DNA of 64,000 nt, from NCBI GenBank assembly GCA_002067205.1, contig MVQL01000211.1, positions 124,001-188,000 on the forward strand. Direction: 5' to 3'. Below, one piece after another: positions 56,513 to 64,000 of this stretch. The stretch comes from Pelotomaculum sp. PtaB.Bin104 (GTDB lineage Bacteria; Bacillota; Desulfotomaculia; Desulfotomaculales; Pelotomaculaceae). Both the position numbers and the translations under genes were made by a program. The notes beneath the pieces are model-generated. The model had not been told where the DNA came from. It saw only the letters and a program-made list of their open reading frames with translations, and made no database searches. Positions within the stretch are counted from its first letter, which is position 1, and the number at the start of each line of letters is the position of its first letter.

Positions 56513-56681
56513 CTTGATTATCTGGAATTACCTGAAGCCTACGAGGAATACCAACGCCGCTACGGAAACCGGAGGAGATTGGCAGGTGGATCGTGACCTC
56601 ATCGGTGATGTTACCCTTATCGAGCTTTTCGCCAGGAGCGAGATTGAGGGATGTAATGTCTGTGGGAACAAAATTGCTTAA
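56513..56681 (+). pseudogene. Short frameshifted gene remnant
   Basis: Protein-like segments in two frames: LDYLELPEAYEEYQRRYGN first, then DLIGDVTLIELFARSEIEG and CNVCGNKIA to the TAA at 56679-56681. The end has a CxxC pair. The fragment carries no start codon with a ribosome binding site. I do not recognise the family. Confidence 0.4.
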
Positions 56682-56764
56682 AGTTTAAAATTTGTAGTAA
56701 TAGTTTTTTTATTATCTTGGCTAACTTTTGGTTAAATTAAAGAAAAAGGTTTAAGAGGTTAGGA

Positions 56765-57838
56765 ATGAAGGTTAGTATTATCGGTGCTGGGATTTCCGGT
56801 CTGGCCTGTGCACACGAGCTAGAACAACACGGTATAATACCGGATATTTATGAAGAGCGAAATCAAGTTGGTGAACTTTTTACACACGTTGCTACAATAC
56901 TCCAAATTATGAATAGGCCTGTTAAAGACCAAATTAACGAAGTTTATCAAAAATTTAATATTCGATTAAAACCATATAATTTATTAACAAAAATAAAAAT
57001 GCATACCCCTAAAACATCCGGCACTGTTTATGGAAGACTGGGTTATCTTATGAAACAAGGACAAGACCAAGATAGTACAGCAAATCAACTTCTTAAACAG
57101 ATTAATGCACCTATCTATTACAATTATTGTGCCAATTATACCAAACTAGCCCGCGAATACGATTATGTTGTGGTAGCCAACGGTACAAGCAATATCACGA
57201 AAGCATTGGGTTGCTGGCAGGATGTATTCAAATCTTGGGTAATTGGTTCAACTGTACTTGGTTCATTTGATCCAACCGGTATGAAGATGTGGCTTAATAC
57301 AGAATACGCGAAAGCTGGTTACGCTTACCTTACTCCTTTTAATCAAAAAAGTGCCTCCTTGATCTTAGTTGTCCAAGGGGCGAATAGAAACAATATTAAT
57401 TATTACTGGAACAAGTTTTGGGAAAAAGAAAAGTTTACTTATGAAATTGTAGAGTTATGGGACCTGGAACACAGTTCCGGTTTCGTTTTTCCACATCAGG
57501 TTGATAACATCCTTTTTGTTGGCAACTCAGGAGGGTTTTTAGAACCATTACTGGGGTTTGCCTTGCTGGGTGGGATCTATAGTGGTGTATATGCTGCAAA
57601 AAGTATCGCTGAGGGAACAAATTACGAAGACTATCTTGCGCAATTAAAAGAGAATACTCGAATTTCCATAGCCTTAAGAAATTACTTAAACAAGTACCAA
57701 AATGAAAACTTTGACCATCTTATTGCCCTATTAACTACTCCTATAATAAAAAATATGGTATACAATACCAACCTTGATATCATAAAACATGTTGCTTCGC
57801 TTGTTGATTTGATTAATAAGGTAAAGTCATTGAAATAG
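56765..57838 (+). CDS. FAD-dependent oxidoreductase, geranylgeranyl-reductase-like
   Basis: A 357-residue flavoprotein with KVSIIGAGISGLACAHELEQHG at the N-terminus and a later nucleotide block VDNILFVGNSGGFLEPLLGFALLGGIYSG, the arrangement found in geranylgeranyl reductase and related NAD(P)/FAD oxidoreductases. The substrate is unknown. Coding composition is markedly AT rich (many Asn, Ile, Lys, Tyr with AT-ending codons) compared with genes to the left. The ATG follows GAGGTTAGGA. The next gene, a membrane protein, starts 24 bases after its stop. Confidence 0.82.
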   Translation: MKVSIIGAGISGLACAHELEQHGIIPDIYEERNQVGELFTHVATILQIMNRPVKDQINEVYQKFNIRLKPYNLLTKIKMHTPKTSGTVYGRLGYLMKQGQDQDSTANQLLKQINAPIYYNYCANYTKLAREYDYVVVANGTSNITKALGCWQDVFKSWVIGSTVLGSFDPTGMKMWLNTEYAKAGYAYLTPFNQKSASLILVVQGANRNNINYYWNKFWEKEKFTYEIVELWDLEHSSGFVFPHQVDNILFVGNSGGFLEPLLGFALLGGIYSGVYAAKSIAEGTNYEDYLAQLKENTRISIALRNYLNKYQNENFDHLIALLTTPIIKNMVYNTNLDIIKHVASLVDLINKVKSLK

Positions 57839-57861
57839 AACATTTAAAAAAGAAGCCAGTT

Positions 57862-58410
57862 ATGCTGCCCCCGCCCTTTTTACCTAGGCAATGGGATAAT
57901 CAGAATAGTATCCAAAAATGGAGGTTGATCGTCTTGGAGAACTTGGTTTGGGCAATACTCCTCTGGGCTCTGGTGTTTATACTAATACCAATTGAAAGGA
58001 TAAAAATATTATGGCCAGTGGCAGTGGCCGCGCCTATTCTGTTATTTATTATTGATTATATCTTCGTTAAACTAGGGTATTTTCAATTTACTAAATTCCT
58101 TGTTCTAATAGCTGGTGTTCCACCCTTTCATCTACTGGGTGGTTCCGCCGGCGCTTTGCTGCTCATGAATTGGATGCAAAAAAATCCACTCATCAAAGTA
58201 TTATTAGTAGCTAGCTTTAGTGGTCTTTTGGTATTATCAGCTCATTTGTTCGAGACATTGGATGCATTCACTTATTTGAGTGGCTTTAATCATATTTTGG
58301 ATTATGTTTTAAATGTGGCCGGACTATCAGTCCTGGTTTGGGTGTCATTAGCACTGGTTGATGAAGATCGACTGTATTTTGGAGAAAATAAAACAAATTT
58401 TATTAGGTAA
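57862..58410 (+). CDS. Multi-span membrane protein, CBO0543-like
   Basis: 182 residues with five hydrophobic segments. The pattern WRLIVLENLVWAILLWALV at the start and IDYIFVKLGYFQF with GVPPFHLLGGSAGALLL in the middle resembles the CBO0543 family of spore-former membrane proteins, function unknown. The start ATG 57862 lacks a good ribosome binding site, so translation may be coupled to the flavoprotein gene in front. Confidence 0.65.
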   Translation: MLPPPFLPRQWDNQNSIQKWRLIVLENLVWAILLWALVFILIPIERIKILWPVAVAAPILLFIIDYIFVKLGYFQFTKFLVLIAGVPPFHLLGGSAGALLLMNWMQKNPLIKVLLVASFSGLLVLSAHLFETLDAFTYLSGFNHILDYVLNVAGLSVLVWVSLALVDEDRLYFGENKTNFIR

Positions 58411-58667
58411 TCGCAACGTTGATCTCGAAATTAAGTGCAGTGTTACTGAATGTAATTATAATAAGAACGTTTAATGTTTTGCTCCTTAGTTACAGGTTGC
58501 AAGGGAGGGTAATCTTGGTAATGCAGAAACTCTTATAACACAAAATGTGAAACATTTAAACCTAAAAGCTAATACAATGAGGTCAGACCGTTATGGGTTG
58601 ACCTCATTTAAGATTAGTTTCCTGAACAACAAGGAAGTATTTCAGAAATTTTTTTGTGCGATAAGGG
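58411..58667. other. Non-coding region with a hairpin
   Basis: AATGAGGTCA (58576-58585) and TGACCTCATT (58599-58608) form a perfect 10-bp stem, possibly a weak terminator for the two-gene unit on the left. Nothing else is seen. Confidence 0.5.
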
Positions 58668-58698
58668 AAAAAGGACCCTCTTAGGTATAATAGGGTCC
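58668..58698 (-). terminator. Terminator of the Cys-rich protein gene
   Basis: On the minus strand GGACCCT (58698-58692) and AGGGTCC (58679-58673) form a 7-bp stem followed by TTTTTCCC. Confidence 0.8.
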
Positions 58699-58723
58699 AT
58701 CGTTTATTGAATTTGGAGTTAAA

Positions 58724-59461
58724 TTAATGACTTGTTGGAGATTTGATGGCCTCAACTTCATATTCTACGTACAAACTAGTTTCTTCAACCTGCTTTACTT
58801 TTGTTTCAATAATAAAATCAAAAGTTTCGGTGGGTTCAGTATGAGTCATACTTTCTTTTAGGGGAAATCTATCCCACATTTCTGTCAGGTAATTTATTAG
58901 TTCCTCAAATTTCTCATCAGTATTATTATCAGAGGGTTCAAGATAATCCTTTAAACTAAAAAGGGGAGTTTCTTCTAAAATAAATTTTTGAAAAGCTCTT
59001 TTTAGTTTGAGCTCAAGATCATTTCTTGATTGATAGTGGACATTTCCATCTAGGATCATTTCATTCATATGGTTACATGCTGCCCGCCTGCAGGTCCTGC
59101 TTCTCAGGACCCAGTCCAAGGTGCAGCCTGATGAAAAATCGTGAAATTGGCAAATACCTGTTTCGGGACGAGGGTTTACTTGAATATATAATCTGCGCGC
59201 CGTAAATAGCTTTTTTAAAAGAACTTCCTTGATAAAATCTTCCCGGCCGATGGATAACATATAAGCTAAGTCGAATAAATAATAAGTCGGGGTGTATGTA
59301 CAACAACCCTGAGGGCCTTTGGGACAAAAATTGCCACAAAAGTTTTCTATTTTTATCCCACCCCGCAGCGCTCCATCAATAAACACTTTAACGGTAATAT
59401 TTTTAGATTCTGTTTTTTTGATTATAGATTGCTTATTAATTGGTTTAGTATAGATATACAG
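58724..59461 (-). CDS. Cys-rich protein with YkgJ-like metal-binding pattern
   Basis: A clear frame runs to the stop at 58724. Cysteines form CGNFCPKGPQGCC near the N-terminus and CQFHDFSSGCTLDWVLRSRTCRRAACNH in the middle, a layout like the zinc or iron-sulfur binding YkgJ (UPF0153) family. The C-terminal third is acidic and variable. The first standard start is GTG 59386 (220 residues) with no ribosome binding site. The frame stays open upstream, and AAGGAGG at 59477-59471 points to a start at a rare CTG (59461, spacing 9) or an ATT just before it; I give the CTG, 245 residues. Function unknown. Confidence 0.65.
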   Translation of the reverse strand: MYIYTKPINKQSIIKKTESKNITVKVFIDGALRGGIKIENFCGNFCPKGPQGCCTYTPTYYLFDLAYMLSIGREDFIKEVLLKKLFTARRLYIQVNPRPETGICQFHDFSSGCTLDWVLRSRTCRRAACNHMNEMILDGNVHYQSRNDLELKLKRAFQKFILEETPLFSLKDYLEPSDNNTDEKFEELINYLTEMWDRFPLKESMTHTEPTETFDFIIETKVKQVEETSLYVEYEVEAIKSPTSH

Positions 59462-59480
59462 AAAAATTTGCCTCCTTAAA

Positions 59481-59511
59481 GATAAACGTGCAGTTTTACT
59501 GCACGTTTATC
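59481..59511. promoter_or_regulatory. Perfect 14-bp inverted repeat between two minus-strand genes
   Basis: GATAAACGTGCAGT (59481-59494) and ACTGCACGTTTATC (59498-59511) are perfect arms with a 3-base loop. On the minus strand it follows the small protein gene and precedes the AAGGAGG of the Cys-rich gene by four bases. It could be a partial terminator, an mRNA stabiliser or a translation switch. Confidence 0.7.
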
Positions 59512-59525
59512 AATTTACCGTTAAA

Positions 59526-59825
59526 TCAACATTTTTTACGAGCTTCAGTTCCGATGAAACAAACCCTACTTAAAGGAATTACCACTTTATCAAAAAGCAC
59601 ATCCGCCTTGCCCGCCTGTTTAAAATTATCTAGGAATGCTTCGGCATCATCAAGTTGAATGGAATCACAGTTCACCTGTACTAGGGTACCAAAAAAGGTA
59701 AAAAATTCTTTGTTGCACTCAACTACTACTTTTACATCTTCGTTGCAAAATAGCTCAGCTATTTTACTTACGAAATTTCCTGATAGACCGGGAATGAAAT
59801 TCATGGTTGTATCAGTATCTGACAT
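59526..59825 (-). CDS. Small protein, possibly spore-coat-like
   Basis: 99 residues with four Cys and a beta-rich middle (VKVVVECNKEFFTFFGTLVQVNCDSIQLDD ... VVIPLSRVCFIGTE), a pattern like the Sm-type barrel repeats of CotB and related spore coat proteins. This resemblance is weak. GAAAGGAGAG precedes the ATG. It lies upstream of the Cys-rich gene on the same strand, with an inverted repeat between them. Confidence 0.6.
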   Translation of the reverse strand: MSDTDTTMNFIPGLSGNFVSKIAELFCNEDVKVVVECNKEFFTFFGTLVQVNCDSIQLDDAEAFLDNFKQAGKADVLFDKVVIPLSRVCFIGTEARKKC

Positions 59826-60348
59826 TCATCTCTCTCCTTTCATTATTATTAGGCTTGAAGTCATAAACTGTTTATTGACTTTTAGGCCCATAAAATAATA
59901 TTTAAATTGTTTCAAATTTATTCATTGATTTCAGATTTTACAATTATAGCCATCCGTTATTAGTAAGCCTGAAATTCAAAACGGTCTATTGACACTTTTT
60001 TCCTTGTATATATCCAATATATTCATTGATTTGTAATCTGTCACAATTGTCCAGCAGAAGCTTTTATAAATGGGCAGCTGCTAGGAGAATATGCTCTTGA
60101 GAAGAGGTCTGTTCCTGTCCTACCGCGTCTTTTTAGCTGAACCCGGGGATCTGTCATTGATTATGGCGGACAAGCGGCTGGCTGTACGCGCAATACAAGC
60201 AAATTAATGGTATAATATCCTATAAGTCTAAATATTGGGTGCTAAAGGTTTGAAATCACTGTAGTCAGTTATAAAAATTAAGTTAGACAAGCCGCTTAAC
60301 GGATATTTGGATAAATGCTTAATGGAATTTAATGGAGGATGAATAGGT
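59826..60348. other. AT-rich non-coding region with an imperfect duplication
   Basis: No gene is seen. It contains two related blocks of about 95-100 bases (59845-59947 and 59958-60050). The promoter of the small-protein gene and of the CNNM gene must lie here. Confidence 0.5.
59845..60050. repeat. Imperfect direct repeat of about 100 bases
   Basis: Both blocks begin TTATTAG..GCxTGAA, contain TATTGAC and end TTCATTGATTT followed by ACAATT. The middle parts have diverged. TTGACT/TTGACA in each copy may be part of duplicated promoters on the + strand. Confidence 0.6.
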
Positions 60349-61656
60349 TTGTTATCCGAATTTTTATTTCTAATATTTCTTGTAGCTCTAAATGCGTTCT
60401 TTGCCGCATCAGAAATGGCTTTGATTTCATTAAACGACAACAAAATAAAAATGATGGCCGAGGAAGGCAATAAGAAGGCCGCGTTGGTGAGAAAGCTATT
60501 GAGCGAACCGAGCAGGTTTCTGGCAACCATTCAAATTGGCATCACCCTGGCTGGGTTTCTCGCCAGCGCCTTTGCTGCCGAAAGCTTTTCAGGCCGGCTT
60601 ATGGAACTGGTCAAATTAACGGGGGTTACTATCCCTGTCTCTGATGAGTGGCTTAAGAATATTTCTGTGGTCTTAATTACCATCGTATTATCCTATTTCA
60701 CACTTGTGCTCGGGGAACTGGTGCCCAAAAGACTGGCGATGAAGAAGGCGGAGCCCATTTCGATGTTTGTAGTCAGGCCGCTAAACTTTCTGTCTGCCGC
60801 AACTTCACCCTTTGTTAAACTGCTTTCACTGTCTACAAATTTCTTTGTCAGGTTGTTTGGTGTTGATCCGGATGAAGAGGATGAAGAAATTACAGAGGAA
60901 GAAATCCGGATGATGGTGGATGTGGGAGAGGAAAAAGGGACGATCCACGAAACAGAAAAAGAGATGATCAATAACATCTTTGAGTTTAACAACAAGACAG
61001 TTGGAGAGATCATGACCCACAGAACCGATATCGCCGCCCTTCCAGTGGGAGCAAGCCTGAGTGAAGTAACTGCTTTTATTAACCGGGAGAAATATTCGAG
61101 AATACCTGTTTACGAAGATAATATAGACAACATTATTGGGGTAATGCATTCAAAGTACCTTTTCCGGTATTTAACCAAGAACGGCAATAAAGGGGATTTT
61201 GACTTGCATGATATTATTAGAAAGCCCTATTTTGTTCCTGAATCGAAAAGGACGGATGAACTGTTCAAGGAACTCCAGCAAAATAAAACGCATTTAGCCG
61301 TGATTATTGATGAATATGGCGGAACAGCAGGGATTGTTACTTTAGAAGACCTGATTGAAGAAATCGTCGGAAACATATTTGATGAAGACGAAGAGATCGA
61401 AAAAGAGATTGAAAAACTGGATGAGAATACATATATGATTAATGGCGCGACCAGCCTGGACGCGGTTGAAGATTACCTGGGAGTCGATCTGCCTATAGAA
61501 GATTATGTAACATTGAGCGGCTTTTTAGTGGGGCAATTGGGCCGGATTCCAGGCGAAGAGGAGCACCCGGTGGTCGAATTCAACGGTGTGGTATTCAAAG
61601 TTGAGGAGGTAGATGAAAAAAGGGTCTCCCGGGTTAAGGCCTGCCGGGCTGTTTAG
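60349..61656 (+). CDS. CNNM/HlyC-CorC family membrane protein with CBS domains
   Basis: A 435-residue protein. The N-terminal CNNM domain (LNAFFAASEMALISLNDNKIK; FLATIQIGITLAGFLASAFAAE; LGELVPKRLAMKKAE) is followed by two CBS motifs (MTHRTDIAALPVGA; GIVTLEDLIEEIVGNIFDE) and a C-terminal CorC_HlyC transporter-associated domain. Relatives are involved in magnesium or cobalt export. The start is TTG 60349, 10 bases after GGAGG; an ATG at 60339 touching the site is out of frame. Length is typical. Confidence 0.93.
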   Translation: MLSEFLFLIFLVALNAFFAASEMALISLNDNKIKMMAEEGNKKAALVRKLLSEPSRFLATIQIGITLAGFLASAFAAESFSGRLMELVKLTGVTIPVSDEWLKNISVVLITIVLSYFTLVLGELVPKRLAMKKAEPISMFVVRPLNFLSAATSPFVKLLSLSTNFFVRLFGVDPDEEDEEITEEEIRMMVDVGEEKGTIHETEKEMINNIFEFNNKTVGEIMTHRTDIAALPVGASLSEVTAFINREKYSRIPVYEDNIDNIIGVMHSKYLFRYLTKNGNKGDFDLHDIIRKPYFVPESKRTDELFKELQQNKTHLAVIIDEYGGTAGIVTLEDLIEEIVGNIFDEDEEIEKEIEKLDENTYMINGATSLDAVEDYLGVDLPIEDYVTLSGFLVGQLGRIPGEEEHPVVEFNGVVFKVEEVDEKRVSRVKACRAV

Positions 61657-61894
61657 GTACTGTCAGGCCTAATAATATCGATTCCGATCCCCTTAATTCT
61701 TCAAACACTGGCGTATAAATTATTCAAGGCTGGGTTTGCAGGTTAAATATACCAGTTAAAGGTCTTTTGCGAGTGTCAAGGAAAAGGAAGCTGCGCTCTT
61801 CAAAAGGGTAAATATACTGTTTGAATATTGATCACTGAAAAAACGGACGGTGGCCGCGGCTGCGGAATAAATTATATCAGGGGAGCAGGTATGG

Positions 61895-62524
61895 ATGAAT
61901 ATTAGTGGCAGGGCAGTAATTATTTTTGGTGTGGTTTTATACATCGTTTTTTCTTTAACCGGGCTGGCCTTTGCCGGTGTTTCGGATATCCGGGGACACT
62001 GGGCGGAGCAGGAGATTAATGACTGGGTAGACAGGGGTTACATTACGGGATATCCGGATGGGACCTTTAGGCCCAATCAAAGTATTACCAGGGCTGAATT
62101 TATCACTCTGGTCAATAAGTCCTTCGGCTTTCACCAAAAGGTAAAAATTAGTTTTAGCGATGTATCGCCGGCTAGTTGGTATTACAATGAAGTGGCCGCA
62201 GCAATGGCGGCCGGGTATATCAGGGGCTATACAGACAATACGATCAAACCGGACAGACCCATTACCCGGCAGGAGGTTGCCGCTATTGTCTATCGCCTGC
62301 TGGACCGGCCGGCTGCCAGCGGCAGCAATACTCTAGGCAACTTTAAAGATGCGGCGAGTATTTCCAGTTGGTCAGAGCCGGGTGTGGTGGCGGTGGTAGA
62401 AAAAAATGTGATGAAGGGCTACGTTGACCAAACTTTCCGGCCCCAGGCGCTGACTACCAGAGCGGAAGCGGTGGTCAGCCTGGAACGGGCATTCTGGCTG
62501 AAATACCCTGTGATTATTAGCTAG
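61895..62524 (+). CDS. SLH-domain protein
   Basis: A 209-residue exported protein made almost only of a signal peptide (VVLYIVFSLTGLAFAG) and three S-layer homology motifs: DIRGHWAEQEINDWVDRGYI with PDGTFRPNQSITRAEFI; DVSPASWYYNEVAAAMAAGYI with RPITRQEVAAIVYRLL; and a third ending FRPQALTTRAEAVVSLERAF. With no other domain it may be a wall anchor or adaptor. GGGGAG precedes the ATG at 9-10 bases. A terminator follows directly. Confidence 0.92.
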   Translation: MNISGRAVIIFGVVLYIVFSLTGLAFAGVSDIRGHWAEQEINDWVDRGYITGYPDGTFRPNQSITRAEFITLVNKSFGFHQKVKISFSDVSPASWYYNEVAAAMAAGYIRGYTDNTIKPDRPITRQEVAAIVYRLLDRPAASGSNTLGNFKDAASISSWSEPGVVAVVEKNVMKGYVDQTFRPQALTTRAEAVVSLERAFWLKYPVIIS

Positions 62525-62529
62525 TTATG

Positions 62530-62575
62530 AGGCTGTACCAGGCTTAACTTGGTGCAGCCTTTGTTGTTATTGCCC
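62530..62575 (+). terminator. Rho-independent terminator
   Basis: AGGCTGTACCA (62530-62540) pairs with TGGTGCAGCCT (62550-62560) with one G-U, followed by TTGTTGTTATT. Confidence 0.8.
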
Positions 62576-62712
62576 TGCCCGCTATAGGTAACGGTAGCTT
62601 GAAACCTTTATGCAGCATGGTATTATATAAGCAGATGCGGCGGAATGGTTTAGATGCTGTGTGAAACTTATTTAGAAACATGGGTTAGAATAACATCAGA
62701 AAGGGGGTACCC

Positions 62713-62757
62713 ATGTGCAATATATTACCGGCAAAAGGCTTGAACGGCATTGAGTGA
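62713..62757 (+). CDS. Short upstream ORF overlapping the DUF2953 start
   Basis: ATG 62713 has a strong AAGGGGGT site and reads 14 codons to a TGA at 62755-62757. The weakly placed TTG start of the DUF2953 gene (62750) lies inside its last codons in another frame. Termination of this short frame could bring ribosomes to the TTG, a form of translational coupling. It may also be a non-functional accident. Confidence 0.4.
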   Translation: MCNILPAKGLNGIE

Positions 62758-63403
62758 TTGGGTAGCCGCAATCATCGTCGCAGTGGTTTTATTCATTGGT
62801 TTTCTTAGTGTACCGCTGTCATTTAGTGCAGTGGGGTGCCTTAGTACAGAAGAGCGTCTGGTCGGGGTGAGAATCGCTTGGGGCTGGGGATTTCTTGTTG
62901 CCGCCATTGACCTTGCCGGAAGGAAAAAGTCATTTGGATTACGGCTGGCCGGGTTCGCAATTCCCACTTTAAGAGATAAACCTGGTGCCGGCGGAAAAAA
63001 GAAAGCTAACCAGAAAATCAGGCGGATGAGAATAAGGCGAGGCTTTAATTTTAGCGTTATTAGTAAATTTGTCAACAGAGATTTAATTCATACCCTGTTC
63101 AGGTATCTAAGAAAACTGATTGCATCCCTCAGGCTGAGGCTGCGATTAAGCGGGATCTACGGCACCGGTGATCCCGCCTTGACCGGGTTTATTGCCGGGC
63201 TGGCGGCTGCGGTGCGTGCGGAACATATTAATCTTGACCTGGAGCCTGACTTTTGCGGCACAATGTTTGATGTGCAGGGACAAGCGACAGGCCGGATCGT
63301 CCCACTTAAGATTCTGCTTTTAGCGACAGCTTTGCTCCTGGCCAGGCCGGTACGGAAGGCCTGGTGGGCACGGCTCAAAATGAAGTCAAAAAAAGTAAAA
63401 TAA
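62750..63403 (+). CDS. DUF2953 domain protein
   Basis: A 217-residue protein with an N-terminal membrane segment, a basic middle, and the DUF2953 core (LRLSGIYGTGDPALTGFIAGLAAAV; LEPDFCGTMFDVQGQATGRI), ending in a second hydrophobic segment and a Lys-rich tail. The gene is commonly next to ytfJ in spore formers, as here (15 bases apart), and a sporulation link is likely. The start TTG 62750 is the first possible start after an in-frame stop at 62741 and lacks a good ribosome binding site. Confidence 0.82.
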   Translation: MSDWVAAIIVAVVLFIGFLSVPLSFSAVGCLSTEERLVGVRIAWGWGFLVAAIDLAGRKKSFGLRLAGFAIPTLRDKPGAGGKKKANQKIRRMRIRRGFNFSVISKFVNRDLIHTLFRYLRKLIASLRLRLRLSGIYGTGDPALTGFIAGLAAAVRAEHINLDLEPDFCGTMFDVQGQATGRIVPLKILLLATALLLARPVRKAWWARLKMKSKKVK

Positions 63404-63418
63404 AGGAGAGTGCTTTGA

Positions 63419-63769
63419 ATGTTTAAAGAAGACATTGAGTCAATGTTATCCCGTCTGGAGAGCCTGGTCTCAACCAAGACCATTATTGGCGAGCCGATTG
63501 TTAATGGTAATATAACCATTATTCCGATTATGACTGCGTCTGTCGGCTTTGGCATGGGAAGCGGTGAGGGCCAGGATGAAAAGCATAATCAGGGCGGCAA
63601 GGGCACCGGCGCGGGCGCCGGCATAAAGCTATCCCCGACTGCGATGCTTGTGATTCAGGGAGATAACGTGCAGGTCTACTCCCTAAACCAGAAGGGCTGT
63701 CTGGCCAATCTGGCCGAAATGCTCCCTGAGGTCATCAATAAGATTAATTTTAAGGATAAGGCTGAATAG
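63419..63769 (+). CDS. ytfJ: Sporulation protein YtfJ (GerW family)
   Basis: A 116-residue protein of the YtfJ/GerW family, needed for normal germination in Bacillus and present in the forespore. Family features: IESMLSRLESLVSTKTIIGEPIVNGNITIIPI, GFGMGSGEG, and GAGAGIKLSPTAMLVIQGDNVQVYSL. AAAGGAGAG lies upstream of the ATG at the usual distance. It forms a likely operon with the DUF2953 gene. Confidence 0.95.
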   Translation: MFKEDIESMLSRLESLVSTKTIIGEPIVNGNITIIPIMTASVGFGMGSGEGQDEKHNQGGKGTGAGAGIKLSPTAMLVIQGDNVQVYSLNQKGCLANLAEMLPEVINKINFKDKAE

Positions 63770-63786
63770 TAGCACAAGGTCTCCTT

Positions 63787-63858
63787 TTATGTCTGAAGGT
63801 TATGTCTCCGGGCTTTGAAGAAATACGTCCCCGGCAGGAAGGACTCAGAGCAGGTCAT
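63787..63858 (-). CDS. Possible small ORF of 23 residues
   Basis: On the minus strand ATG 63858 is preceded by GGAGGTGA at 5 bases and reads 23 codons to a stop at 63787. An AT-rich TTGACC-containing stretch upstream could be its promoter. The peptide matches nothing I know. It may be a leader or a chance frame. Confidence 0.25.
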   Translation of the reverse strand: MTCSESFLPGTYFFKARRHNLQT

Positions 63859-63930
63859 AACATTCACCTCCAGCATTATTGTACTATCAGAATATTAATT
63901 AAAGGTCAAGGTAAGCAGAATTGAACAAAT

Positions 63931-63968
63931 AATGCCGTTGTTTTGCCACAACGGCATTAACTTTTTTC
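63931..63968 (+). terminator. Rho-independent terminator after ytfJ
   Basis: AATGCCGTTGT (63931-63941) and ACAACGGCATT (63948-63958) form a perfect 11-bp stem with a 6-base loop, followed by AACTTTTTT. Confidence 0.9.
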
Positions 63969-64000
63969 TGTCGGGTACTCTCTAACAACTTCAGGATTCA

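Overview
The window looks like a chromosome segment of a spore-forming, anaerobic low-to-mid GC Firmicute, most plausibly of the Peptococcaceae/Desulfotomaculum-Pelotomaculum type. The support is two T-box leaders, a SpoIID-family protein, a YtfJ/GerW-type spore protein, GerMN and SLH domains, an IscR-type Rrf2 regulator with its own iscS/iscU, and a GH57-based alpha-glucan pathway. Starts are mostly ATG with GTG and TTG preceded by GGAGG-type ribosome binding sites. Genus is inference from gene content only.

Layout. 0-7 kb: the tail of an unidentified gene, xdhC, an mscS channel, the iron-sulfur genes iscS-iscU-iscR, larE and a low-GC DEDDh exonuclease. 7.5-16 kb: a glucan block, glgP, then DUF4912 overlapping a GH57 branching enzyme fused to a GT4 synthase, then a nucleotidyltransferase fused to a phosphohexomutase domain that has lost its catalytic motifs. 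16-24 kb: a methyltransferase, a membrane protein with a CPYC motif and a Pro/Gly tail, and a decayed two-component system whose regulator and a divergent arsF-like gene are both missing their 5' ends, followed by arsG-like ccdA and copA. 24-33 kb: a conserved housekeeping run (yebC, queH, DUF2905, spoIID-like, queA, tgt, yajC, HD hydrolase, secD, secF) without ruvCAB.

33-38.5 kb is a decay and accessory zone: an ORF-less group IIC intron remnant inserted behind the secF terminator, a CBS/sigma-54 activator, a small remnant with a frameshifting duplication, an XRE regulator, a truncated and frameshifted molybdopterin oxidoreductase, and a T-box with a UUC (Phe) specifier. 38.5-50 kb: acyl-CoA synthetase, two FAD proteins, an S4/YlmH protein, PepF, a fragment of an anion permease, and a thioredoxin-domain YyaL protein. 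50-56.5 kb: an SLH/GerMN surface protein, a three-gene cluster (lipoprotein, glutathionylspermidine-synthase-like ligase, DUF350) and an MFS transporter behind an elaborate leader: a T-box with AUC (Ile) specifier, then a 15-residue Ile-rich leader peptide, then a second terminator. 56.5-60 kb is AT-rich, with a FAD reductase, a membrane protein and two small Cys-containing proteins. 60-64 kb: a CNNM/HlyC-type protein, an SLH protein, DUF2953 and ytfJ.

The most novel-looking signal is the tandem T-box plus peptide-leader arrangement at 55.94-56.46 kb. No complete unknown defence or mobile system is visible. The other notable theme is repeated gene decay with traceable scars. Everything here was read by eye; no searches or folding programs were run.
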